Source of the DNA: a virus | Strand: one strand, 5' to 3' | IMG/VR virus record: IMGVR_UViG_3300032046_005540 | Coordinates: 104,268-168,267 of that record | Length of the DNA: 64,000 nucleotides | Shown: positions 51,641 to 60,118 of the stretch, piece after piece | Numbering within the stretch: the stretch's first letter is position 1 | How the letters are laid out: the number at the start of each line of letters is the position of its first letter | The notes under the pieces: generated by a model | The model's input: only the letters and a program-made list of their open reading frames with translations | What the model was told of the DNA's origin: nothing | Databases searched by the model: none | Made by a program: the position numbers and the translations under genes

Positions 51641-52276
51641 TTACATATAATCCATCTCAACACTATCCCCTTCATCCTGACTTTCAAGATATTCTTGAGT
51701 TTTTTCATCAAACAAAACATTTTCTCGAGTGCTTTCTTCTGATTGTTTTACTCGATCATACAACTCTTTATCTAACCAAGGCTGCAACATTTCAAAAACA
51801 TTTTTAATTAATTCAACTATGTATTTATTTTTATCTTTATTACTTTTTACTGAATTATAAAAGATCCACAACAATTGAGCATTATTATATTTTGAAGAAT
51901 TTAAAACTTTATCAATTCCAGAACTTTTAGATACTTCCCATAAAAACTTAGATTGAACATCATTCTCTACAATATCCTCAACTATTTTATTTAAACCTTT
52001 AATCCATTCATTGTAAACTTTAGTATACTTTTCAAATATTTTATCAACTACAAAAAAGTTTAAAGATCTTAAAAAAGCTTCTTTTTCTTTCTCAGATTTA
52101 TTTGGAATAATCAAAACAGAAGCTAAAAGTTTAACACATTCCTCTAAAGTCTGAGGAAAAGGTTTTTCATCAATTTTTAAAGTTAAAGACCAATCAACTT
52201 TTTTAAAAGGTTTAATTGTTATTACAGGTAATATATTTTCAAAAATAGCATTTTTTACTTGCTCTTTACTAAACAT
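51641..52276 (-). CDS. Hypothetical tail-region protein, 211 aa
   Basis: The protein is mostly helical and acidic, ending in a polar, acidic tail (EESTRENVLFDEKTQEYLESQDEGDS). Its N-terminal ~55 residues are beta-containing (ILPVITIKPFKKVDWSLTLKIDE), then helical. It lies between the tube-side chaperone candidate and the tape measure, the usual place of the second tail assembly chaperone. An intrinsic terminator separates it from the gene upstream, and there is no sign of the -1 frameshift fusion seen in lambda-like G/GT pairs. GGAG precedes its start. Confidence 0.5.
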   Translation of the reverse strand: MFSKEQVKNAIFENILPVITIKPFKKVDWSLTLKIDEKPFPQTLEECVKLLASVLIIPNKSEKEKEAFLRSLNFFVVDKIFEKYTKVYNEWIKGLNKIVEDIVENDVQSKFLWEVSKSSGIDKVLNSSKYNNAQLLWIFYNSVKSNKDKNKYIVELIKNVFEMLQPWLDKELYDRVKQSEESTRENVLFDEKTQEYLESQDEGDSVEMDYM

Positions 52277-52285
52277 AAATTCTCC

Positions 52286-52319
52286 AAAAAAAAGCGAGCA
52301 GTTTTCTATTTCTGCTCGC
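52286..52319 (-). terminator. Intrinsic terminator between two tail genes
   Basis: On the minus strand GCGAGCAG pairs with CTGCTCGC across a 10-base loop, followed by eight T. The stem overlaps the stop of the gene at 52306-52869. It would attenuate transcription between the tube-side genes and the tape-measure-side genes. It is one of the strongest hairpins in the window. Confidence 0.85.
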
Positions 52320-52869
52320 CTTTAGGTTCTACATAAGCTCTAACTTGAACAGAAGGATCTTTAGATTCTTCATCAAGCTTTTTTACTTCTTCAACAACTT
52401 TTTGTGCTTCTACTTCTTTTTCTTTTGTTTCTTCCTTAGTCTCTTCTCCTTTTCCCAATAAAAAAGTTTGTTGTTCTTCTTGCAATTTATTATACTCAGC
52501 ATCGATAACATTTACAACAACTGAATCCCACTTTTTAATAAGGATTTTTTTATAATCAAGAACCGAAATAGCAGTTTCCTTATCAAGATCGTGATCCTTA
52601 TTATAAGCATCCACTTGTTCCTGAGTAATAAAAGGTTCTCCATTAATAGAAATTATACATCTTGCAAGCAATTCAACTTTAGCAAGCCAAGCAATTACAC
52701 TAAAAGGAGTATCTGCAAGAGCTTTTGCTATCTCAATATTCTTTCCTACATCTAACAACTCAATTTCAACTTCCCAATCTTGAACTTTGGATCCTTTCCA
52801 AGTTCTAAAAGGTTTAACTTTTTTCTTTGCCATACGAGTTATGTATGTCAAAACTTCACCATAATTCAT
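52306..52869 (-). CDS. Probable tail assembly chaperone, 187 aa
   Basis: After an N-terminal ~30 residues (or a start at the internal Met of MAKKKVKPFRTWKGSKVQDW) there is a helical domain with ALADTPFSVIAWLAKVELLARCIISINGEPF and LDYKKILIKKWDSVVVNVIDAEYNKLQEE. The rest is a charged, low-complexity tail (KEETKEKEVEAQKVVEEVKK). Position directly after the tube gene and the helical-plus-acidic-tail plan suit a tail assembly chaperone. I cannot prove a family. The stop lies within the terminator hairpin. Confidence 0.5.
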   Translation of the reverse strand: MNYGEVLTYITRMAKKKVKPFRTWKGSKVQDWEVEIELLDVGKNIEIAKALADTPFSVIAWLAKVELLARCIISINGEPFITQEQVDAYNKDHDLDKETAISVLDYKKILIKKWDSVVVNVIDAEYNKLQEEQQTFLLGKGEETKEETKEKEVEAQKVVEEVKKLDEESKDPSVQVRAYVEPKGEQK

Positions 52870-52897
52870 TTCTTCCTCCTTTACTTTAATAAACTAA

Positions 52898-53380
52898 TTA
52901 TGCAACCCGAGTAGGTCTTACCGTCATTGTTTCAACATTAGTAATTGCTCCTGTAGAAATAGTTTTACCCCAATCAGTAATCCAACAATCCTCATAAGTT
53001 GTATAAACAATTCCTGCATTACCATCAGCCTTCCCCGGAGGACCAGTTACCGCATTATTAAAAAGATTTGTTTGCGGATGATGAATTGCTTCTTTAATAT
53101 CTACAGATCTAATTTGATTTTGAATATCTTTAGTCACAATTCCGAAATGATCAAACAAAACTTTATTATATAATCGAACTTTCTCAAGTCTTATTGTATA
53201 ATCAGTAACTCCAGGAACGATCTCTTTTATTTGGCCTCCGTTAGTTGCGATTTCTCTTACAACATCAACCGTCCTTGTTTGCGTTGGATTAAAACTTCGA
53301 AGAGTACCAACAGGAATATCATCGATAGATACATCATAGGAAAACCATACTTCGCTAGCAGTGAATGGAAGTCTTGCCAT
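52898..53380 (-). CDS. Tail tube protein
   Basis: The start at 53380 (MARLPFTASEV) is chosen because a perfect GGAGGTG lies 7 bases before it. An upstream in-frame ATG at 53395 has no such site. The 160-residue protein has the tube pattern: an IDDIPVGTLRSFNPTQTRTV strand, a VREIATNGGQIKEIVPGVTDYTIRLEKVRLYNKVLFD hairpin, and a late YTTYEDCWITDW and TISTGAITNVETMTVRPT strand. This resembles P2-type and gp19-like tubes. The preceding homing endonuclease gene runs over this start. Confidence 0.8.
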   Translation of the reverse strand: MARLPFTASEVWFSYDVSIDDIPVGTLRSFNPTQTRTVDVVREIATNGGQIKEIVPGVTDYTIRLEKVRLYNKVLFDHFGIVTKDIQNQIRSVDIKEAIHHPQTNLFNNAVTGPPGKADGNAGIVYTTYEDCWITDWGKTISTGAITNVETMTVRPTRVA

Positions 53381-54260
53381 AATTTTCACCTCCAATTAAA
53401 TTTTTTAATTTCATTTTTACTTCTTCAGTATTATTCAAAATATCATCTTCCCAAAATCTTAGAAGAATGAAGTTATTGCTTTTAGCTACTTCATTATGTT
53501 TAATATCTCTTTCTTTTACTTTTAATTGCATTTTATTTAACTTTTGAAACTTTAAAGGATTACTATGATAGTAATCTCCATCTACTTCTATAAGAACATT
53601 AGAATTGAGAATATGAAAATCAAATAAACAATGCTCAAGTCGATATTGATGTTCAAAAGAAATGTTTAAAGAAGTCAAAATCTCTTTCATTTTAAGTTCA
53701 GGTTTTGTATTTGTAAAAGGACCTGAATGATTTTGAATATGAAGTAATGCACTTTTACTCATTTTTTCTTTTGTTTTTTCAGAATGAGGCCCTAATTTTT
53801 TACCTTCACGAGATTTTGATTGTTTTCTTTTTATTTCAGAAGCTTTCTCTTCCCCATAAAATTCTTCATAAGTTTTTTCTCTTCGAGGACCTCCTATTTT
53901 TTCACAAGATTCTTTAGGCCAATTCTTTTTATGAGGTCGCGGAGGTTTTCTATTTCTTTGTGCTTCTAAAAAATTAACCCGAAAAACAGGGTCAGACATT
54001 GTTTTTTTAACACTCTTACTTGTTTTTTCGTGCTCTTCTTTTCGAGACCATCTAACAAAAGAACTTGCTTTTAACTTTTTTTTATGTTCTTCAGATTTTG
54101 GCTTACCTTTATTTGCTTCACTTTTTGATCTTGTAGGAATATTATATTTTCGCATCCACCGTAACACAGTTGCATCTGAAATATCTAACAAATTTCCAAT
54201 TTGTTTTAATGTTAATCGTTTTCGAATATAATATTCTTCGAGTATTTCTTTACTTATCAT
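53355..54260 (-). CDS. Free-standing homing endonuclease, EDxHD family, 301 aa
   Basis: It begins with a helix-turn-helix (KEILEEYYIRKRLTLKQIGNLLDISDATVLRWMRKYN) and NUMOD-like modules (GKPKSEEHKKKLKASS, PHSEKTKEKMSKSALL). The catalytic domain has PELKMKEIL, LFDFHI, EVDGDYYH and RFWEDDIL. Its last 26 bases overlap the tail tube start, including that gene's ribosome binding site, so the endonuclease coding end carries the tube's translation signal. It sits between sheath and tube genes, which are otherwise adjacent in myophages. Confidence 0.85.
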   Translation of the reverse strand: MISKEILEEYYIRKRLTLKQIGNLLDISDATVLRWMRKYNIPTRSKSEANKGKPKSEEHKKKLKASSFVRWSRKEEHEKTSKSVKKTMSDPVFRVNFLEAQRNRKPPRPHKKNWPKESCEKIGGPRREKTYEEFYGEEKASEIKRKQSKSREGKKLGPHSEKTKEKMSKSALLHIQNHSGPFTNTKPELKMKEILTSLNISFEHQYRLEHCLFDFHILNSNVLIEVDGDYYHSNPLKFQKLNKMQLKVKERDIKHNEVAKSNNFILLRFWEDDILNNTEEVKMKLKNLIGGENYGKTSIHC

Positions 54261-54283
54261 TTTAATCCTTATAATTATTAAAA

Positions 54284-55654
54284 TTACACATACAAATAAA
54301 AAGTCACGCGAATGTAGTCAAGTGGATAAAGGAACTTTATTGCACCGGTCACGTCTACTTGTCTTGGATCTACTAAACTTTGAACCGCCTTAATTGGAAC
54401 CTCTCCAGTTAGGGGATCTGTTTTTGTTCCATAAGCATAAATATATCCATTTCTAACCATTGCGTTCCAAATAGCCTTTAATGCTTCTTCAACCAATCCA
54501 GGAGTTTCTGGCCCTATCACAATTCCTTTACCAATAAACCTTTCATCAAGTTTATTTCTTGTAATCCTGCGAACATAATCATCACTTGCTATAATAGAAA
54601 CTTCAACCGTATCCGCAGAAGTTGGATCAGTAGTTAAAGCATGTCTAACTTTTACAACTCCAGACACACTATAACACACCAAAACTCCATTTGCTCCTAG
54701 CCGATTCATATCATATGGTTCATATTCCTCATCTAAAAGAGAGAAGCCTACAAGAGTTTTTCCTGTTACTGGATATACAACTTTCTCTTGACTCGTAATA
54801 GCACCAGCAACTGCGGCCGCTATATAAGAACCATCTAAAGTCAAATCATTTCTATCCACATTATCTCCAGGAAATACTAAAATAGCACGACTACTTGCTA
54901 ATGCGTTTGCTTTAGTAATATGATTATCAACAGTCGAAGAAGAGCTCATTCCCAAAATACATTCTCTTTCATGTCCAATTAAAGGTTGAGATTCTAACAA
55001 ACAATGATTAACAAAATAAGCTTGTTGTGTAGAATCAACGGTAATTGGAACTACATATGCAACATTCTTTTTCTTTCTTAACTTGTTTACTGCAGTTTGC
55101 CAATCAGAATCAGCAGAACCACTAACTTGAACACACATAACAGCAGGAGCACCATTTTCTAATGCTAAATTTGCAGCCATTGTCATAGAACCATCAGCGG
55201 CTGCACTTTCCTCTCCATAAAAAGCAAGCACATCATCTGAATCTACAAACGTTGTAGGATCAAACTGAGTTGCATCTACTGGATAGGTATAAGAAACATA
55301 ATATGTTTCTCCTTCTCTTGGCTGACCATCTCCAGGAGTTCCACTATTCCATTCTATATATCCTAAATTATTCTCATCAGTTCCAGCACCATAAGTCCAA
55401 TTTCCTATCCAATTTGAATAACTTCCAGAAACACCAGGAATAGCAGCAACTTGACTAACAGTAACATTAAAATGTTGTAAAAAATCTTGATTTGAAGACC
55501 CAGAACCAGCTGCTCTGACCACAGCTTCATCTATTACTGTTCTAATACTTGGACCAGTTGCTATAATTGCTGGAATTCTGACCTCCTCAGAAATATTAAT
55601 TATTCTTTGATTAGCAATACTAACGACTTCCACTCCAGGACTTTTATATACCAT
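54284..55654 (-). CDS. Contractile tail sheath protein
   Basis: The 456-residue protein opens with MVYKSPGVEVVSI, the SPGVxV start typical of sheath proteins. The middle has an ATFVDSDDVLAFYGEE turn and a NGAPAVMCVQVSGSADSDW strand. Its second half has SRAILVFPGDNVDR, SYIAAAVAGAI, DEEYEPYDMNRLGANGVLV and IYAYGTKTDPLTGEVP followed by LDYIRVTFYLYV, typical of the sheath C-terminal domain. It contracts to drive the tube through the envelope. A perfect GGAGG lies upstream and overlaps the end of the homing endonuclease gene. Confidence 0.9.
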   Translation of the reverse strand: MVYKSPGVEVVSIANQRIINISEEVRIPAIIATGPSIRTVIDEAVVRAAGSGSSNQDFLQHFNVTVSQVAAIPGVSGSYSNWIGNWTYGAGTDENNLGYIEWNSGTPGDGQPREGETYYVSYTYPVDATQFDPTTFVDSDDVLAFYGEESAAADGSMTMAANLALENGAPAVMCVQVSGSADSDWQTAVNKLRKKKNVAYVVPITVDSTQQAYFVNHCLLESQPLIGHERECILGMSSSSTVDNHITKANALASSRAILVFPGDNVDRNDLTLDGSYIAAAVAGAITSQEKVVYPVTGKTLVGFSLLDEEYEPYDMNRLGANGVLVCYSVSGVVKVRHALTTDPTSADTVEVSIIASDDYVRRITRNKLDERFIGKGIVIGPETPGLVEEALKAIWNAMVRNGYIYAYGTKTDPLTGEVPIKAVQSLVDPRQVDVTGAIKFLYPLDYIRVTFYLYV

Positions 55655-56204
55655 TTGAAACCTCCTTTAATAAATTATTTTCGATTTCTTTTAAATTCTT
55701 TATAACAATCAATTTTAAATTTTTATATCCATAATTATCTAATAATTCTCTCCTTTGCATATAATACAAATCATCTGTTAACCTTTTTATATCAAAAGGA
55801 TGAAACTCAACTACAATTTTATCATTTACTAAAAAATCAAATCTTCCTTCAAAATTATGTTTAACTCTAAACCCCAATTCTTTTAATTTTATATAACAAT
55901 CCCTTTCTTGTAAAGAAGGAAAAAATTCATTATTATAATAACAGTTAGTACCAAAACCATTTTTTAAAGCTTTTTGGATTCTTTCCGGAGTCAATGCTTT
56001 TTGTTTTGTTGCTTCATAACAAGGTCTATGTTTACCATAATTAGGATTGTTTTTACCAGAATAATGATTATGTTTACCTATATTTCCTACACGGCATTTT
56101 TCTTTTGCTTCTTCTGTTTGTTTATGTCCTTTCTTTGAACAACTACGGCATCTTTTCGCATATCTACTAATTTCTTTATTACAATCTATACATTTATTTT
56201 GCAT
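55644..56204 (-). CDS. Putative homing endonuclease, second type, 186 aa
   Basis: The protein has a zinc ribbon (CIDC and CRSC, residues 5-22), NUMOD modules (GHKQTEEAKEKC, GKNNPNYGKHRPCYEATKQ) and the C-terminal nuclease-like domain. That domain has FPSLQERDCYIKLKELGF, FDFLVNDKIVVEFHPFD and LKLIVIKNLKEIE, nearly identical in plan to that of the gene at 24801-25505. Its end overlaps the sheath start by 11 nt, including the sheath's GGAGG site. It lies between a neck protein gene and the sheath gene. Confidence 0.7.
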   Translation of the reverse strand: MQNKCIDCNKEISRYAKRCRSCSKKGHKQTEEAKEKCRVGNIGKHNHYSGKNNPNYGKHRPCYEATKQKALTPERIQKALKNGFGTNCYYNNEFFPSLQERDCYIKLKELGFRVKHNFEGRFDFLVNDKIVVEFHPFDIKRLTDDLYYMQRRELLDNYGYKNLKLIVIKNLKEIENNLLKEVSNGI

Positions 56205-56224
56205 TTTTAACTCTCAAAATATTT

Positions 56225-57301
56225 TTAAGGATCAAAACTCTTAATATCCGGTACAACTTTCTTTACAGTATCTGCTCTAAAATCCTCCTGCCAGAACCCG
56301 TAAACCTCCACAGTATATAAAACTGAAAATATTCTATCATTTCCTCTTTCTCTTACACTTTCTGCTGATTCTGAAATATTTATAATTTTAACACCAACTT
56401 CAGTAGTCTCACTCATAAAATCGAAATCAACATTCAATGTTGGAGGATATGTTATTGCTTCTTTTCTTTTTAAATCAGCATGTTTTAAAGCATTTAAATA
56501 CATAAAAACAATATTTTTTACAGAACGCATACTATGAATATCTTTTGCTTCAATTCTAAATATTAAATTTGACTTAATTCCTCCTCCTAATCTTATATAA
56601 ACTGGGCCTTGAACTACTGCGAAAAGAGTTGAGCTAGATGATAAACTCCAAGCTCCTGAACCATATTTAGTAGCCAAATAAGGATATGGAGTTAAAGTAG
56701 CATCTGGATTTGTATCTTTTGCAACATAATATATGCAATCACTTGGCGCTTCTAAAGTTAAAAAATATAATTGATTTTGTAACAAAGTAATTTGTGGATA
56801 TAACTCACACCACTTCCACACAAAATCGGTATCCTCAAAAGCATCTATAGTTCCAGAAGCAATTGCAACTCCTGGAAAACTTGCACTTGCTGAAGATAAA
56901 TTTAAAGTTATATCTCCATTCAATCTACTTGCATATTTTAAAGCAATTCCTACATCTCTTAATTTCAAATCTTCATTTAACTGAATCCCAAACGCACGTT
57001 TATACCCATTTCCTAAAATTTCATAAGATAAAGGTTGAGATCCAAATCTTTCACTTATCCATAAATTATCTACTCTATCATTTATTGCCCAAGGATCACC
57101 AGCACCAGGTCCTCCTTCAATTGAAATATATGGATAGTTTTCAGGTTCCCTTGGTAAATGATCATACACCTGAGGCGTGTTTCCTTCAGTTAATTCTACT
57201 ACTTCGTTATCCTCATTCACCCAAATCGTATTTTGAGCAAATATCTTTCGAAATGATTTTGCAAAATAGTCTATAATATCATGCATCTGCAAATATTTCA
57301 T
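56225..57301 (-). CDS. Neck/tail-terminator-type protein with inserted beta-sandwich, 358 aa
   Basis: The N-terminal ~110 residues and C-terminal ~115 residues look like one domain (YPYISIEGGPG; SVKNIVFMYLNALKHADLKRKEA; FSVLYTVEVYGFWQED), as in tail terminator or neck proteins. Between them (~115-240) is an extra beta-sandwich: AFGIQLNEDLKLRDVGIALKYA, GDITLNLSSA, FPGVAIASGTID and LYFLTLEAP. This insert resembles the adhesin-type sandwiches of the fibre proteins. Position directly before the sheath fits a tail terminator. It overlaps the homing endonuclease gene by 4 nt. Confidence 0.55.
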   Translation of the reverse strand: MKYLQMHDIIDYFAKSFRKIFAQNTIWVNEDNEVVELTEGNTPQVYDHLPREPENYPYISIEGGPGAGDPWAINDRVDNLWISERFGSQPLSYEILGNGYKRAFGIQLNEDLKLRDVGIALKYASRLNGDITLNLSSASASFPGVAIASGTIDAFEDTDFVWKWCELYPQITLLQNQLYFLTLEAPSDCIYYVAKDTNPDATLTPYPYLATKYGSGAWSLSSSSTLFAVVQGPVYIRLGGGIKSNLIFRIEAKDIHSMRSVKNIVFMYLNALKHADLKRKEAITYPPTLNVDFDFMSETTEVGVKIINISESAESVRERGNDRIFSVLYTVEVYGFWQEDFRADTVKKVVPDIKSFDP

Positions 57302-58236
57302 AAGATTTTCCCCAAAATATTTTTAATATTTTCTATATTATTTAAAATATCGTCTTCCCAAAATCTTAGAAGAATAAAGTTATTATTTATAGCTATTTCA
57401 TTGCATCTATTATCTTTTTCTTTTTGTTCTAATTGCATTTTGTTCAATACTGAATATTTTTTAGGATTTCCATGGTACCAATCTCCATCAACCTCTATTA
57501 AAACATTAGTATTTAAAATATAAAAGTCAAAATTATGATTTCCCAATCTAAATTGATGTTCAAAAGGAATGTTTAATTCATTAAGAATTTCTTTCATTTT
57601 AAGTTCTGGGGCAGTATCTTTATAAGGCCCATGTTGAGTTTTTATCCGAATTAAAGCACTTTTACTCATTTTTTCTTTAGTTTCATTAGAAAAAGGACTA
57701 TGGTTTTTATGCATCTTCTTTTTTGTTATAATAGAAGGGTGTTTATTTTCTAATTTTTTACTCATTTTTTCAACTCGTTCATCTGTTTTTCTTGTAAGAT
57801 TTTTATTCCAAGCTTTGCGACCTTTTCGAGATATGCTCATATTTCTTTTCCATTCTTCAGAAAAAGGAGGACGTTTTTTACCTAATTTTTTATCTCTCAT
57901 TTTTTGTTTTGCTTCTTCAGTATGTTTTTTATTTTTGCTTTTCATTGTTATACTTTGTTTTCTTTTTTGTTCTTCAGATTTAGGTTTACCTTTATTTTTT
58001 TCGCTTATTTTCTTTTTTGTTTCCTCAGATCGAGGTTTATTATAAAAAGGGTGATTTTTACCACTTATTGCTTCACTATGTGTTCTTAATTTGTAATTGT
58101 TTCTTATAATAATTTTTCTGATAGTTTCTGGAACACAAGTCCACTTCTTAGCTAAAATAGTAGTACTTGGTTTTTCTTCTGAAAAATATTCATTACAAAT
58201 TTGTTGTTCTTCCTCTTTTGAAAATATTTTTTGCAA
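57298..58236 (-). CDS. Free-standing homing endonuclease, EDxHD family, probable TTG start
   Basis: The frame extends up to an ATG at 58284, but the paralogue at 59115-60095 starts MKNLFTKEQEKQI, and the equivalent here is a TTG at 58236 (LQKIFSKEEEQQI) with AAAGGG upstream. The protein has one helix-turn-helix (KPSTTILAKKWTCVPETIRKI), NUMOD modules, and a catalytic end with PELKMKEIL, NFDFYI, EVDGDWYH and RFWEDDIL. It overlaps the stop of the terminator-like gene by 4 nt and lies between two neck genes. Confidence 0.8.
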   Translation of the reverse strand: MQKIFSKEEEQQICNEYFSEEKPSTTILAKKWTCVPETIRKIIIRNNYKLRTHSEAISGKNHPFYNKPRSEETKKKISEKNKGKPKSEEQKRKQSITMKSKNKKHTEEAKQKMRDKKLGKKRPPFSEEWKRNMSISRKGRKAWNKNLTRKTDERVEKMSKKLENKHPSIITKKKMHKNHSPFSNETKEKMSKSALIRIKTQHGPYKDTAPELKMKEILNELNIPFEHQFRLGNHNFDFYILNTNVLIEVDGDWYHGNPKKYSVLNKMQLEQKEKDNRCNEIAINNNFILLRFWEDDILNNIENIKNILGKIL

Positions 58237-58249
58237 TTTTAAACCCTTT

Positions 58250-59128
58250 TTACAAAGTTTCAACCCTTTTATATCTAACGTCATTTTTTTCTAATAATAT
58301 AACTTCAAATTCTTGATGCAAGAAAATCCCGCGAAGGAAACTATCCATTTTATTCACTATCTCATATACCTTATCTACATTATCCCCAATAGTCCCTTTT
58401 ATTATATCGTAGTTTTTAACATAAGGAGTTGATAACGCCCAATGGCGATTCTTTTGCTGTTCAACAAGCCCTTCTTTATTTAAAATAATTCTATAATCAG
58501 TTTTAGGTACTCGAACTAAAATTGTATTCGCAGGATTATATTTAGAAGCAACACAATTATATTTAACCCAACCTATAGGAAATCCCGCTCCATAACAAAT
58601 TTCACAATTCATATCTGGCTGATTAGTAGAATAATCTACACATTCACATAATACTTTATATGAATAAGTTATAGCCCCTGAAGGAATGTATCCAGAATTC
58701 AAATAAAGCTTTATTTGTTTTTTTGTAGAAACTCCTACTCCTACAATTTCTTCTAAAGCAAATTCATTATCATATAATAAATCATTTTTATCAAAAACTC
58801 TTACTAATGGAATTCCACTTTCAAACAAAGAAAAAGATCCAGAACCATCATTAGTATAACTTCTCAAATCTGGATGATTAGCATCTCCTGGACTCCACAA
58901 AATTTTCATATGCTGAGGAGTTGTTTGATCCCAAGATGAAATAGTTCCATTAACCACACTTCCGGAGGTCATTCTTTGATATAAATAGAATGGTTCACCA
59001 CCTAAAACTATTTGCAAAGAATGATTTTCTTTTATATAATCTAAAACTTCTTTATCTAAACCTAGTCCACAATCTTCATATAAAGGCTCATTTAACTGTA
59101 ATGGATTACTACTATTATAAATAGGCAT
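58250..59128 (-). CDS. Neck or tail-completion protein with Cys cluster, 292 aa
   Basis: The 292-residue protein starts PIYNSSNPLQLNEPLYEDCGLGLDKEVLDYI. It has Ser-Gly-Ser turns and a cluster CECVDYSTNQPDMNCEICYGAGFPIGWV (four Cys, zinc-type). Phage neck and baseplate proteins with a C-x2-C-x-G-x-GF pattern are known, and a similar knuckle occurs in the wedge proteins here. The last ~110 residues are mostly strands. Position before the terminator-like gene suggests head-tail joining. Its start is overlapped by 14 nt of a homing endonuclease gene. Confidence 0.5.
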   Translation of the reverse strand: MPIYNSSNPLQLNEPLYEDCGLGLDKEVLDYIKENHSLQIVLGGEPFYLYQRMTSGSVVNGTISSWDQTTPQHMKILWSPGDANHPDLRSYTNDGSGSFSLFESGIPLVRVFDKNDLLYDNEFALEEIVGVGVSTKKQIKLYLNSGYIPSGAITYSYKVLCECVDYSTNQPDMNCEICYGAGFPIGWVKYNCVASKYNPANTILVRVPKTDYRIILNKEGLVEQQKNRHWALSTPYVKNYDIIKGTIGDNVDKVYEIVNKMDSFLRGIFLHQEFEVILLEKNDVRYKRVETL

Positions 59129-60095
59129 TACTTATTCTTTCTTGTAAAATGTTTTTTACTTCTTTTGCATTATTTAAAATATCATCTTCCCAAAAACGTA
59201 AAAGAATAAATCCTTTATCTTTTGCTAATTGTTCGTTTTTAATATCTCTTTGTTTAGTTTCTTTTTGTATTTTATTTAATTTAATAAACTTTTTAGGGTT
59301 GCTATGCCAATAGTCTCCATCTACTTCTATAAGAATATTGGTGTTTAAAATATGAAAATCATATAAATGATTTCCTAATCTAAATTGGTGGCCAAAAGGA
59401 ATATTAAGAGATGTTAATATTTCTTTCATTTTAAGTTCTGGTTTAGTATCTTTAAAAGGTCCTAAATTAGTTCGAGACAATGCTTTTTCTCTCATTTTCT
59501 GTTTTTCTTCCTCAGAACGTTTTTGTCCTTTCTTTTTTTCGCTTGCTCTTTTTATTCTTTCATCTGTTTCTTTTGTTAGGCCTATACTCCAAGATTTTTG
59601 TCCTAAATGAGAATCATGCATTTTTTGTTTTGTTTTTTCTCCTTTGTGAGAGTCACTATAAGTTCTTAATTTATATCCATTTTTTATAATAATATTTCTA
59701 ATAGTTGCGTGGTTACATTTCCACTTCTCACCTAAAACTGTAATACTGGGGCTTTCTTTTGAAAAATATTCTTTACAAATTTGATGTTCTTCTTCTTTTG
59801 TAAATATGCATCGTTTTCTTTTTATTTCTTCAGGTATTTTACGTCCTTCTAAACTTTTGCTTATTTTTTGCAACCCTTTATTAGTTTCTTTTGTAAACCC
59901 TTTACTCCAAGATTTTTGTCCTATATGAGATTCACTTAAATTTCTTAAAACATAACCGCTTCTTCGAATAACATTTTGAATAGTTGCTCCGTCACAATTA
60001 TATTTTTTAGCTAAAGTAGCAGTACTTGGTTTTCTTTCAGAAAAATAATCACTACAAATTTGTTTTTCTTGTTCTTTTGTAAATAGGTTTTTCAT
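59115..60095 (-). CDS. Free-standing homing endonuclease, EDxHD family, 326 aa
   Basis: It carries two helix-turn-helix units (KPSTATLAKKYNCDGATIQNVIRRSGY and SPSITVLGEKWKCNHATIRNIIIKNGY), NUMOD modules (GQKSWSKGFTKETNKG, GQKSWSIGLTKETDERIKR), and a catalytic end with PELKMKEIL, LYDFHI, EVDGDYWH and RFWEDDIL. It separates two neck-region genes, with a 23-base gap upstream and a 14-nt overlap downstream. It is closest in plan to the 41611-42717 enzyme. Confidence 0.85.
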   Translation of the reverse strand: MKNLFTKEQEKQICSDYFSERKPSTATLAKKYNCDGATIQNVIRRSGYVLRNLSESHIGQKSWSKGFTKETNKGLQKISKSLEGRKIPEEIKRKRCIFTKEEEHQICKEYFSKESPSITVLGEKWKCNHATIRNIIIKNGYKLRTYSDSHKGEKTKQKMHDSHLGQKSWSIGLTKETDERIKRASEKKKGQKRSEEEKQKMREKALSRTNLGPFKDTKPELKMKEILTSLNIPFGHQFRLGNHLYDFHILNTNILIEVDGDYWHSNPKKFIKLNKIQKETKQRDIKNEQLAKDKGFILLRFWEDDILNNAKEVKNILQERISNAYL

Positions 60096-60118
60096 AATGT
60101 TTAATTACTTCTTAAATA

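Noticed and set aside
52277-52305. Programmed -1 frameshift linking two tail chaperone genes
   Set aside because: A strong terminator hairpin and separate start with its own ribosome binding site lie between the two genes, and no slippery site is visible.
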